A stretch of DNA of 64,000 nt from Whalleya microplaca (GCA_022497155.1 MU385739.1:62001-126000), one strand, 5' to 3'; positions 22,502 to 33,660 are shown, counted from the stretch's first letter. Notes: a model not told the origin generated them from the letters alone. A program made the numbers and translations.

Positions 22502-23635
22502 TTAGGGCGATAGTACATGAAGGCCTTTTTTTATTAGTATGGTCTGGTTCTTTTTGGCTGTAGAGAACGTACCGTATGATTCGTCGTCATTCATGTATCT
22601 CACGATCTCTCTCAATTTACTTTGTTCCAATAGCTCACTCCTATCCTGCTCATCATACTTGTAGCTAAGGCTCACCAAAACTTTCTCTCCTCTTCGCAAA
22701 TGTAACCCTTCTAACGATATGTCCCTTAGTGGAATAAGATATTGCGTATGCCTTCCCTCTTTCGCATTCCACTCACCCTTGACGTCCCAGTCCATTTGAT
22801 CAAAGCCTTTGTAGCCAAGATGCGAGTTTGCATTTTCAAGAGCGTTGAGAATGAAGCGCTTGTTGACCCCGCCACTGTCGTTGTATGCGGCGTGAACCTT
22901 TTTCTCGTCCTTGCACCCGTCGAGACCGAGGATAATGGTAGCATCAGGCGGTTCATTCACGTCGCTGATCCCCTGCCGCAGAACGCACGCCCATTGCTTC
23001 CAGAAGTCACCAGCTTCTGCTCGGGTAAAGCTTCCAATGGTCGAGCCAAGGGAGAGAACACACTTCGGTCTCGCAGCATTCGTCTCTTTCTCGAGCCAGG
23101 ATTTTCCATCATCGTAAGTCCCTAGTAAACCATGGCAGCCAACGTGCTTGAAGCGGTCTGGCTTGAGCTCTTGGAGCGTCCGGACTAGTTCTTTGAGGTC
23201 CAAATCAAGTGCATAGTAATCGACTTGCTTACCCAAAGCCTCTAAGGCCCGTAACAAGATGCTGATTTTTCGCAAGCAGCCGCTACCTAGCTCCAGGAGG
23301 ATTGTTCCTAGTCTGATGTTACGTGCGAGATCGAGGCTATGTTTTTCAAGCAGGTCAATTTCGATATTTGTCAGGTAGTATTCCGGTACATATGTCACCT
23401 GCTCAAAGTACTTCAAGCCTTGCTCGTCCCAGAGGAGAAGAGAAGGCAATGATCGGAGGCCATCCGCATTCGGCTCTCTTAAGCCTAACCTTATCGAATC
23501 TTTCAAATGAAGGGATTGGCCGCCGGCACGGATATCGATTATATCGATCTGTCGATCTTGAGCTTCAGTGGGTGAGAAAGAGCGACTGTCTGGAGCTGCA
23601 TGAAGAGAACGGACGGTTTCGACTTCTGCGGCCAT
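22502..23635 (-). CDS. EgtD/EasF-like SAM-dependent methyltransferase (Methyltransf_33)
   Basis: The unspliced frame gives 377 residues, close to the family's usual 330-380. It matches histidine-specific/EasF-like methyltransferases from end to end: the acceptor-side motif EYYLTNIEIDLLEKHS, SAM-binding ELGSG (115-119), YYALDLDLKEL, SLGSTIGSF, ILGLDGCKD, AYNDSGGVNKRFILN and SYKYDEQD. Members N-methylate histidine, dimethylallyltryptophan or unknown amines. The sulfatase-like domain of fungal Egt1 is absent, so this is not a complete ergothioneine synthase. Near the C-terminus a probable 48-nt intron (22525-22572; donor GTACGT, branch TACTAAT) lies wholly in frame. Removing it gives ESYGLHVLSP, which fits the family's usual YGLYLL-type ending (361 residues). 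The start ATG at 23635 is the first in frame. The neighbour facing it is a DUF4246 gene. Confidence 0.88.
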   Translation of the reverse strand: MAAEVETVRSLHAAPDSRSFSPTEAQDRQIDIIDIRAGGQSLHLKDSIRLGLREPNADGLRSLPSLLLWDEQGLKYFEQVTYVPEYYLTNIEIDLLEKHSLDLARNIRLGTILLELGSGCLRKISILLRALEALGKQVDYYALDLDLKELVRTLQELKPDRFKHVGCHGLLGTYDDGKSWLEKETNAARPKCVLSLGSTIGSFTRAEAGDFWKQWACVLRQGISDVNEPPDATIILGLDGCKDEKKVHAAYNDSGGVNKRFILNALENANSHLGYKGFDQMDWDVKGEWNAKEGRHTQYLIPLRDISLEGLHLRRGEKVLVSLSYKYDEQDRSELLEQSKLREIVRYMNDDESYGTFSTAKKNQTILIKKGLHVLSP

Positions 23636-26600
23636 AGCTTAATAGTTATACTTCAGCTTAATAAACTGAGTGTTCGAACGACACATCACATTTTCTCATC
23701 GTGCTCTTATATATCTCCATTGTATTCTAGCTGTGCAACGCTACATTTGATCATTCACTGTTTACCCTCATGGACTCTTGCGATCCCAACACTTATGACG
23801 CAATCACTTTCGAATGGACACATGACCTCTTACACCGGTACCATTTGCATTCGTTGAATATAAATTCCATGTATCGTACCGAATATTTGACGTCATTGCA
23901 CATTGTTGGATCTATGTGCGAGGGGATTGACCGGGTTTCTACCAATATATCTCTAACAGACGTCCTGCATCAAAGACCCAACCAATACCAGGGGTAGACC
24001 CTTTCAGCCCCATGCAGACCTATGGTAACATTGAGGATACCTGCAAATGGCACTCCAATGGAAACTTCTGTCAACTTGCTGGTGTTGGTGCTGAGTCTGC
24101 AGGACCAGGTAACGCTGACAACGTGGGCGAGTAATTCGATATGAAAACTCGCGGCATTGACGCCAAGAATGGCAAAGTTCCTACCGGTCACACTGATAGT
24201 TTTCATTCGAGGAAACTCGAAATTTCACATAGTCTCGGGACCATGCAAAATTTCATACCATGAAGCATATGTTACATCATATTCAACGGGATGTCGCATA
24301 TAGTTCCAAATCCAGGAATGAGACGGGAATATCGCGCATGCAAAAGTGGTTAAGTCGATTCCCTCAACTCAACTTGATCAAAGAGAGACTGAGCAGGTAT
24401 CAGAAAACAAAATCAGATATGAAGGGAAGGTTGATACCAAATAAATAAAATACCCGTGACCCTTCACCTCGGAAGAAGAAGCAACCTATACCAACCAACC
24501 AAGATATGCACCCGTTACTTACCTATTACTTGGCAAGATTATTTACAACGAGACAGTATTTGCAGGACATTAAGATAAAGGACACTGATCAAACTGATAT
24601 TCAAATTAATGATGAAACTCAGGGAAGAGAAACCATAGAGAAGGAAATACAGAATGAAAGTGATTACTTAATATTTCGTTAGACGCGATGGAACTCATAT
24701 GTTGGGCCTGACATAACGTCAATATCCATGTGGAGGGTAGACTGGCTGATACTTATCTTGGAGCTGTACCCATTGTTCTCATAATCGACTATAAGACCAC
24801 GTTACCTAGCCTTTCTTTTATACCCACAGCTATATGCTCACAAGTCTAAAATATCCCTCGCCGCTGTATCAGCCCATACCTATTTCCTAATGTTTAGTAG
24901 TGAATTGAGGATTTTAGTGGAAAATGCCATCGATTCTGGCTGGAAACTTGAGACTATTGTGAATAGGTATCACCAATCCCTTACATTCATAGCATCTACA
25001 ACGACAAATGGCCTCATGTAGCACCGACGTTGACGGAGTTGGACAAGGAGACGGTCTAACTTCACTCAAACAATCCTTAGAGACTAGTGCTCTCAATTGC
25101 TCCGCCAGTATTGCTATAAAATATGCCCCAAGTACGAGTGACTAGACTTTAGCCTAAGATATAAGACTCGGCCTGTCACGGGTGATAGCTAACTAAGCAC
25201 CCCACCATATATCTGATAGCAACACAACCTCACACCTCACACCTGATCAATCCATCAACGACCACATACAGCATACAACATACAGATATACACAACAGAC
25301 AGCTTCAATAGGAACAACCCCTAGCACATACAGAAGCCCCGTATATTGTACTAGTAGTTGACAGAGTCGTGATACGGCCAGAGGCCCCTTACAAGCTTGT
25401 CGTGAGTATTACATCAAGTCAGCTCCCATTTTCTATAGGCCATCTAGCGAATGCAACTGTGACAGATTTACCCATAGCCTATGGCTTGCAAGCCTCGCAC
25501 ACAAGCCAACTATTTACTTGTGTCGACCGTATCATGATTATTCTAGGGCAACGTAGCTTCCATCTATTCGATACGGTTTCAAGCAATGGAGCCTGGAATT
25601 GTACCACATGCTGGAGGAATTATATCAACACAATATCACAGTAAGACGGATTACAGCAACGCGAAACTCTCTTGAGAGCTTCTGAGATAATATTATGTCT
25701 ATAGAACATCTCATTATTCAAGTATTGCTCATACATGCGGGTAATATAGACTTGAATTACTTGGGAGACATTGAACTGTTCTAATAACCACATGAAAGTA
25801 TAAAATCGATAATAAACGGAAATGCATCGTAATTTGATGTCCAGACCAACACGAAAATTTGAGTGTTAAAATTTTACTTTCAGTGAGCTATCGCCTGTTC
25901 GAGGTCATCAACTACAATAGACAAAAGGGTCACTGTGGAGCTGGCACCAAATCAGGGTCGAGTGATCACATAAGGCGAGGCTGCTAACTAGATAATAGCG
26001 GCCCCGTATCTTCGATCATATGAACCTAACGAAGTGCTAGCAGTGCCTACCAAAAGAGAAAACTTAATATAGCATCTAGATGTGATATTTCCGGTCTTCC
26101 TTTATATCAATAATGCAACAGTTATTAAGCGCATGGCCACCAGATAATCATAGATTTATCTACTGATGGCTGATTATAGAATATTATTTAGCCTTACTTG
26201 ATAATATATTCAATGCATGGCGGGTAATCGGTCCTTTGAAAATTTTTCACGAAAAGGGAGTTGAAGTAAGAGAGGCTTGGGGAATATAACTATTTTGTGG
26301 CGCAACATTAAAGAGCTGAACGTCAAGGCTTGCATCATGGAGTTGGAAGTCCTAGAGTGTCATCATCAACTCCTAATAGACAGTATAACTTGCTTGGGGC
26401 TATATGATGCAACTATCACTGTGATGCGTTTAAACTATGACCTATATATTCTCTTGGCTCTAGAAATATGTCACTATGACCTTGTGGCCAGAGAAGTAAT
26501 ATACCTATCTGATGACTTCCGTTAATCCTTACGTTGAGGCCTGTCTGGAATATACCATGACAAGTAACAAGAGCCATACGTGTCCCTGGTCTCTGACACA

Positions 26601-27590
26601 CCCATTATAAATAGATTTTCTGGACCTCCCGATACCCACTTGATCGTTGACACCATTCCTCCTGTGATCATCAGGTAAGCTCAACGATGAGCAACGATGA
26701 GCGCGCTGGAGTCAATCGAAGACCCCGAGCAATCGCGGCTATACTTCTTTTCCTCTTCTGTAGATATCCCGATTCGTAGCGTCGGTCTGTACAGTACAGC
26801 CGGGCACGCAACCGGAAGCCCCACGATCGCGTTCCCGAGAACTAAATCCGCCTACCGAGTTCCTCACTAGGACTTCTATGTTTGTCCCGAAAGCCTCAAC
26901 AGCATTGTGATTGCCACTGAACGCATATATAGCATACACAGCATGCACCGAACTCTAGAAGGGAGGTGTCTCAGGGGTGCGTGGAACTGATATGTATGTA
27001 TGAGGACAAGACTGAAAATGCGGACTTCCGCTTAGGGACAGCTTGGGGACCAAGCCCGTTTGCTATTAGAGGGTTACGATATAGCGCATGGCCACTACAG
27101 CGTAAGTAGCCATATGGGCCAGCATAGGATACCCGACCTCCGGTCTTGGTATTCGAGGTGTGTGGTTCAGTTGTATGCTGGCTGGTCCCCCACTGTCACA
27201 TAGAGGAGGCAAAGACACATATCGTCGGTACACTGGTATAGACCGTAACGCCTTCGTCCTATTACCCTGAGGACTCAATCAGACACTTGACAGAAGACAT
27301 ACATTCTCAACCACGAAATGCACAACCTAATAGTGTCATTGGAGTCTTACCGTCGTCAAGGCTGAAATAGAGTAGCCTCTATGTAGAAAAGACATGCTTC
27401 ACTAATACAAGTTCCATGTACCAACACGTAGACAACGGGAGTACACAAAAGACGATATCTCGCAAAGCGCGTGACCTTGAGGTCTTCTCATTCATCATCT
27501 ATCATCTAAAGCACAATATCATCTAAAACCAGAGGGTATCTTAAACAAATCATCATCATAATCATAATCATCGTCAATACGAGATTTCGT
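23636..27590. other. AT-rich gene desert between methyltransferase and TFIIIA
   Basis: Nearly 4 kb carry only short, overlapping frames with no recognisable family. About 24.2-26.6 kb is clearly AT-rich. A 75-codon ATG frame at 23770-23997, and opposite-strand frames to 24206, are open but unlike anything I know. The interval may contain decayed sequence, but no terminal repeats or transposase motifs are visible by eye. The last 120 bases are the 3' flank of the TFIIIA gene. Confidence 0.5.
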
Positions 27591-29334
27591 CTAAAGCTCG
27601 TAAAGGGTCGGATCGATCAGCTGATCGAACGGTTCAGGCTCATTGGGCTGGTTGAACGACGGGTCGGGCCCGATGAGCTGTCTCATCTCATTGTGATCGC
27701 GAGACCATTGGATGTCGTCCTCGCTAGTCAACCTGTCCGTCTCGCTGTCCCTGGCCAACAACTCCTGGTTCCAGATTTTCTCCCTACCAGTCGTGCCGTT
27801 CGTCGTGTCGTCCTCGGGTGATGCATTTGCTATGCATTCCCCGCCATCTATGAGAGACTCGACGGTGTGGTCTAGCAGATGACTTTCCAGTGCCTTTGTA
27901 TGGTCGAAGCGCCACCCACAGCTAGGAACAGTGCAACGAAAACCAAAACTACTCGATTCTCCTCCAGCACCTGAGAGGGTGTTCACAAGGTTGGTCTCAG
28001 GGGGCGTCTCCCAGTCATGCTGTCCAGCCGGTGGTTCTCGGGCAAGCTTCATATGGACGTAGCGGATATGGTTCTCAAGGTTGGCTTTAGTGGTGAACCC
28101 ATCTCCGCAACCGCCATGGTTCTTCGTCCAGTCTGCTATATCTGGGGTCCCACTTAGGTCGAAATCCCCACAGAAGAACTGGTAGCCTTGATGGGAGCTT
28201 CGTATATGCATGTTCATATTCGACCTCTTGACGAACGTCTTGGTGCAACCTGGGTAGACACACGCTGTTTTTGGCTTTGCCGGTTTTTGGTTTGCGTGCT
28301 CTGACTCGATGTGTTCCGCGAGCTTCGTCTTGCCAGTGCATGCCACTCCACAGAACATACAATACACATGCTCTTTAAGCATATGGACTCGTAGACGGCA
28401 CTGCGTCGTGAACCCGACCTTCTTGGGCTGGCCATCTTCGCCTTCCTGGTTGGCGCATTCGTCGCACCAGTAGCGGATCTCGCCATGTCCTCGTTGCTGG
28501 TGCTTCTTCAGGGCTCCGGAAGTTTTGAAAGCTGCCCCACAAACAAAACCCGTCTCATCATTCACATGGCTGCAGGGATAGGCCGCCATGTGTAGATGGT
28601 CGGAACGGATGTGGCTTTGTAGCGTGTGGTGCTTCCGGAAAGACTTGTTGCATGGCGGATAGTCGCGGCATCGGAACCGGTCTTGACCCTCATGGACTTC
28701 CTGGTGTCTTCTCAGGCGGGTGGCAGTCAAGAACCGCTTGTCGCATCCCGGCTCAGAGCAGACATGGGGTCGGTCGCTCGTATGGGCACCTTTGACGTGC
28801 TGTCGCAAGTGCTTCTCCTCAATGTAATCTTTATCACAACCGGGAAAAGTGCACTTGAAGGGCCGTGCGTTCTCATGAGAGCGCAAATGCGCAGCAAGGC
28901 GGGCTGGACGATTAAATGTCTTGGTACAGCCATCGTATGTACATTTAATCTTCTTGATGTCCGAGGGATATTTTCGGGCAGGAGAAAGGGGTGTAGAGGG
29001 GGTATTGGCTGAAGGCAAGGTTGATGCTGCATCATCGTTGTCTTCGGAGTCCTCATCGGATTGGCTATCGTAGGCTTCTAAATCGTAGTTGTCGTCATGA
29101 TCTGGAGAAGGTCTGAATTAGCTATCGAATTGCGAGATCAGGAGAGATGAACTAACCATGAGCTGTGATTGAATCTTCAGCACGAACTTTCTTGGTAGGA
29201 GGCCCCCCATAGACCCCAGCAATGAGGAGCTCGTCAAGCTCGTCGAAGTTTCTGTGGTTATCGAACTTATCGAGTCCATCGAACCCATCGAGCTCATCGA
29301 GCTCATCGAGCTCATTGATTTGCTTCCTCTTCAT
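27591..29334 (-). CDS. Transcription factor IIIA-like C2H2 zinc-finger protein
   Basis: Two exons on the minus strand, 29334-29157 and 29101-27591, join across a 55-nt intron (donor GTTAGT) to give 562 residues. About nine to ten C2H2 fingers follow one another: the first begins CTYDGCTKTF, later ones include CDKDYIEEKHLRQH, CDKRFLTATRLRRH and CTKTFVKRSNMNMH, and a separate finger near the C-terminus begins CTVPSCGWRF. This tandem array, with a gap before the last finger, is typical of fungal TFIIIA, which binds the internal control region of 5S rRNA genes and recruits TFIIIC for RNA polymerase III. The N-terminus is an acidic Glu-Leu-Asp repeat followed by a short basic KKVRAED. The acidic linker DSQSDEDSEDNDD leads into the fingers. 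It is nuclear by inference. The gene lies head to head with RPB6. Confidence 0.85.
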
Positions 29335-30118
29335 TGTGCAATTCCTTGGTGTCGAGTATGGTAGGAGGCGATGGGATGATGGAGGTTGACAATGGTGATT
29401 GGTAATGGTGACCGACGACGGTGATTCCTGTACATTTGGCTGTATCTATGCGTACTCTGCGTAGTATGCTCAGTGGCTAGACAAGCAATTGATACAGACA
29501 TGAAAAGTTGTGTTTCGCCAGTTTTATAGAACGTCAGTTTTAGTATTTGAAAAATTGGGTGGAGGCATGTAAATTTCCATTATGTTGAAGTAAGGGATCA
29601 AGATGTTGTGATTGGAGGCGGATTGAAGTTGTATTAAGTGTGGAGTGTGTGCTCCAGCTAGCTAAGAAAATTACGCATTTGACCATAAGGTCACGTGCCC
29701 AGCCCACAATGTAGATCTCGCTAGCAGCACTAGCGTCGCTACTAGCGCCGATATATATGGTCATAGCGTCATAGCGCCACACTAGCCGTAACGGCAGGCA
29801 CGGTCACAATGGAGTGCAGCGCCGGTGGAGTGAATGGAGGTGGCTGGGGGCTGGCTAGGCCACTGGGCAGCAGCCGCCACAACAGTCGGCGCCACAACTG
29901 TCGGCGCCACACTCCATCCTAACCTGGCTAATCAACTCTAATCAATCCTTGACCTCGAATTTCTTTCAGCCACCCATTCCAATTTTTTGCATCGCATTCA
30001 TTCCACCAAGTCCTTGTTGCGCCTACATCTGTGTGGTTCGTCCATCTCACAGCTGCACCAACCCACGAAGACACCAAACTCGCACTTCGAGTCCTGCAAT
30101 TTATTGGTCTTGGTCAAT
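29335..30118. promoter_or_regulatory. Shared divergent promoter of TFIIIA-like gene and RPB6
   Basis: The two start codons are 784 bases apart and point away from each other, so this interval must contain both promoters. It holds a TATATATA run near 29751-29758, several GCGCCACA motifs and a 15-bp tandem repeat at 29875-29915. The side next to RPB6 is C-rich and the side next to TFIIIA is AT-rich. Shared control is inferred from layout only. Confidence 0.6.
29875..29915. repeat. 15-bp tandem repeat in the divergent promoter
   Basis: CGCCACAACAGTCGG at 29875 is followed at once by CGCCACAACTGTCGG at 29890 and by a partial third copy, CGCCACACTCC, at 29905. A related AGCGCCACACTAG occurs near 29772. 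The repetition is seen directly; a transcription-factor role is only a suggestion. Confidence 0.7.
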
Positions 30119-30770
30119 ATGTCTGATTTCGGTGATGAAGGAGACGTCGGCGGCGGGTGAGTTGGCCTTCCCGGCGCATTCAAGAGAGAGAGTCCTGCTC
30201 TTGCGATGCTGACCTACACACGACAGAGAGGAGCCTATGTACGAGGAGGAGGAGCCCTACGAGGACGAACTCGACCCTGAAGTCCCTGCCGATGATAACG
30301 AAGCCTTCAACTCGCGCGGTGTAGAGGAGGAAGAGGCCGTGGTCATCTCGGGCGATCCATCTGCTTCTGCGAACCGGGGTAAGGGCACCGAGAAATCACA
30401 CAAAGACAAGAAGATTCCGAATGAGGAGAGAACCACCACCCCCTACATGACCAAGTACGAGCGAGCGCGCATCCTGGGCACCAGAGCCCTGCAGATCAGG
30501 TACGATGGTTTATTCATAGGAGGATCTCAGAATTGGTAGATGCTGACTGAATGTCGTATAGCATGAACGCTCCCGTCTTGGTGGACCTGGAGGGCGAGTC
30601 CGACCCGCTCCAGATTGCCATCAAAGAACTGCGCGAGAAGAAGATCCCTCTGATCGTCCGCCGGTATATGCCCGATGGCTAGTACGTCTTCAGCCCTTCA
30701 GCTTTCTTACTACCAGTACTGACCAATGCGCAGCTACGAGGACTGGACATGTGAGGAGCTGCTTCAATAG
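30119..30770 (+). CDS. RPB6: RNA polymerases I, II and III common subunit RPB6 (ABC23)
   Basis: Four exons fit: 30119-30156, 30227-30499, 30562-30681 and 30734-30770 (155 residues, the yeast size). The N-terminal third is acidic ([15 protein letters not shown]). The conserved C-terminal domain reads [59 protein letters not shown] and ends [12 protein letters not shown], almost as in all eukaryotic RPB6 proteins. The protein is shared by all three nuclear RNA polymerases and helps to assemble their largest subunits; it corresponds to bacterial omega. All introns are GT-AG and the frame is kept at each junction. The last exon encodes only 11 complete codons, and reading through intron 3 would hit a stop at once. 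The TFIIIA gene lies upstream on the opposite strand. Confidence 0.96.
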
Positions 30771-33021
30771 TGAGGAACTGCTCCCGTAAAGTAATTCTCA
30801 GCAGCAGCAAGTGCTTTGTCAAGAAATACGACCATCATGGCCTTAGGCGGCCCCTGATTTGGTTGAGGACTTGACTTGACTGGATGCGGCCAATAGGAAG
30901 GGATGCAAGGGACCGGACGGACAGATTGATTAGAGAAAAGTGCATCAGCGCGGCGTTATGATAGGTTGCTTCCCGGAATATACCAGATTTGTCCCAACCC
31001 AAGAAAGAGTCGGCGTGAAGAATGATGACGCTTTATGCAAGGGATGTCTGTTCACCGGACTTCCATGATGCTTCACCGCAAACCCCAGCCGTCCAGTCAG
31101 ATTATAGTGCTCGTGACGAGCAATATCAGCCTCACTCGCCTAACCTGTAGGGTTGAGCACCCCATGATACCCACGTGGGTTGATATTGAAAGATGAGTCT
31201 AGATTGGGCAGTCCTGTCCCTAAGTGTAAATCGTTCAGCATCAAATAGGATTTCTCCAGTGATACATAACTTGATCTTGTTGGGGTTTGTCAGCAAAAAG
31301 TTGCACACCTTCACCAAGTACAAGTTAATATATATCAATCCTTATAAAAATAAGAAGACATATAAAATATCCCTACTAGTATTTAAAGGGAACTGTTCTC
31401 TTACTTAAACTATTTTTAGTTTATTGAAATTGGCTTTTAGCTTGTAAGTGTTATTTGTTAAGCGTTGGGATTTGGCCCGTATCATATTTTTTTGCTGACA
31501 CAACCCTGTCTGCTTGTCGAAATATCATAACGATGACAGCAAGCAGCTGAGGTCATCAGGCAACATTGAGTAAACCGTATTACGAGCTCATGCGTCCAAT
31601 GTTCTCTACAATGCAATTTACGACTTTAGGCTACGTACGAACACCCAATGGCTGGGCTGGCCATCAAGGTAATCCCCATCATCATTCATTCGCAAGGCTA
31701 ACGCGGTTGAGTTCAACAAAGTTGCCTATTTCAGGACCGTGAAAGGTTTTTTTTTCGATTGCCTGGGGCTATTCTGCCTATATATTGGACGCTGTGTGCC
31801 ATTGAGAACCTACATCCATATATAGTCAATATCTCGCCGATGGCAGTTCGTATTACGCCCATGCAGTGCAACCATTCCACCCATGCCCCCATGTACCGGT
31901 AAGCACCGACGTCCATCCCATCCCAGTCCACCAACGCTCTCAAGCCAAGCCGCAGATGAGCCGGCTGGCAGGCCACACCTATCAATATTCCCAGCGTACA
32001 TGTAGCAGCGAAATACGACGCATGCGAGCACCCCCTAGGCATATGTAGCGTCGGATCTTTCCAGTTCGACGCCTATGACGTCGTCTCAGCCCGTCACTTA
32101 TTACCTGCGACCTATGCGTTTCCGTGGTTCCACTAGATCTACTACGTAGGCAAGGGAGAGAACATTGAAGTACCTAGGAAATTCGAATACGATCGTCCGA
32201 CCCTTGTGTTTGGTAGACGGTCCGAACCTTCATCGGGCAGTTTTCTTTGTTGCTCGTTCTTTTCTTTTCTTTCTTTCTTTGTGAGGAGTCGGTATGGGGG
32301 AGTATGTACTGCGACTAGGTAACTATGTAGGTAGGTCGTAGGTATGTGATTACGAGCCAATCAGTGCTGCGAACGGTAGCCGGAAACGACTATGGAGCGT
32401 CTGCGGCCGGTATGACAATGTAGCTTGCCATGATGACAACATCGTCTTCAGCCCGAGATATGTTGGGGTATACCTAGAATTCGTCCCGTCCATTGCCCAG
32501 CCCATTCATACCTATGTAATGAAGAGCTGCTCCTGGTCTGTGTAAGTCAGTTGATGGTGATCGTGTTTGCCAGACAGAGAGAGGCTTAGACGATTACTAT
32601 TTCCGAACGAGCCAACAAACGGGAGGTTAGGATTAGGAGCGGTGTCTCGTCTCGTGGTCAGCCGCATTAGCCTGCATCCCGTGTCTCTGTCTATTATTGA
32701 AATCCCACAATCTCCGAAGTCTGTTATATCGGCTTACCCAGGGTGTTGAGCTGAGCTGTCGATCAGTATATAAGTCGAATTCCTCCACGACTCTTTCCTC
32801 AGCTGTCTCACTTGCACAGGGAAACTTCGTCATCCAGGCACGACTTGTTGTTTAGTTTATCACTTAACTTTTTCTATCTACCTATATATCTAGATCCTTC
32901 TTCGTTCCTAGTCGGACACGAGAACAACAGTAGCAGCAGCAATAGACCACCTGAGATTCTTCCTTCTCTATCCAAGCCCAGGCCCCATTACATCTTCACA
33001 ATTACTACCGTAATCGCAAAC
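30771..33021. other. Intergenic region between RPB6 and the secreted-protein gene
   Basis: The region includes the RPB6 3' flank, an AT-rich block around 31.2-31.5 kb, and a more mixed block to 32.8 kb. A 103-codon minus-strand frame at 31731-32042 has a true ATG but resembles nothing I know. The final 250 bases contain a TATA box and a CT-rich leader belonging to the gene at 33022. Confidence 0.5.
32767..32773 (+). promoter_or_regulatory. TATA box of the secreted-protein gene
   Basis: TATATAA at 32767-32773 lies about 250 bases before the ATG at 33022, followed by a C/T-rich stretch (TCCTCCACGACTC, then TTTCCTCAGC) that suits a transcription start near 32800. A TATA promoter would fit an inducible secreted protein. 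Confidence 0.5.
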
Positions 33022-33660
33022 ATGCAGCTCTTCACAACCATCACGAGCCTCCTCGCCGCCGCGGCCTCTGTATCCGGAAGACCAGCCGTAGGCAAGAGAG
33101 ACGTCGGCGGTGTAAGTGCCAACCAACTACTCACCTGAAGCCTCTTCCGCAGACATCCCCTGGTGTATACTGACACTTGTGCACAATCAGATCCTGATCT
33201 GCAACGGCGCCAATGCTACCGGAGCTTGCCATTACGAGGTCTACTCGATGGAGGAGTGTCACGAAATGCCAGACGGCTTCTCAGGCAACGCCAAGACATT
33301 CGCACCCGATGGCGATGGATTCTTCTGCTGGCCACACCCGTACGTCGGGACTCTCTCCTTCTCCCCCTCTCCCCATTCTCATAACTCTCATATTGAACTT
33401 GAACCGGCTATCATATATGCCGTGTGCCTGTCTTTCTTTCATGCTATCCATTCTCAGAGTTACCTTGTAAGAAGCTGACCAAAGGTGTTCTCGTTCACCC
33501 GTACAGAGGCCACTGCGGCGAGATCTGCACCTCGCCCACGGGCTGCACCTTCGGCGCCGTCGACTTCAACAGCGCCGTCAAGTGGGACCTGTCGACCATC
33601 CAGTGGGATAAGCTGATTGAGCACTTCGACTGCCAGCTCAACAGCACGGCCAAGGCATAA
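33022..33660 (+). CDS. Small secreted cysteine-rich protein
   Basis: Three exons fit: 33022-33111, 33191-33339 and 33507-33660 (130 residues). The N-terminus MQLFTTITSLLAAAASVSG is a clear signal peptide. GKR at about residues 23-25 is a possible Kex2-type processing site. The mature part has eight cysteines (ILIC, GAC, EEC, FFC, GHC, EIC, GC and DC), an even number suited to four disulfides, with NAT and NST as possible N-glycosylation sites. I do not recognise a named family. Short length, secretion and even cysteine count match fungal small secreted proteins, some of which act as effectors or cell-wall proteins; no function is claimed. Introns have GTAAGT and GTACGT donors and CTGAC branch sites. 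The third intron border restores WPHPGHCGEIC, which supports the model. Confidence 0.75.

Noticed and set aside
19707..23635. A complete ergothioneine or ergot-type biosynthetic cluster
   Set aside because: Only a methyltransferase and a DUF4246 gene are present; no sulfatase-like Egt domain, prenyltransferase or other pathway gene is nearby.
23770..24206. Overlapping open frames on both strands, including a 75-codon and a 78-codon ATG frame
   Set aside because: Neither strand shows a family motif, splice partners or consistent composition; chance cannot be excluded.
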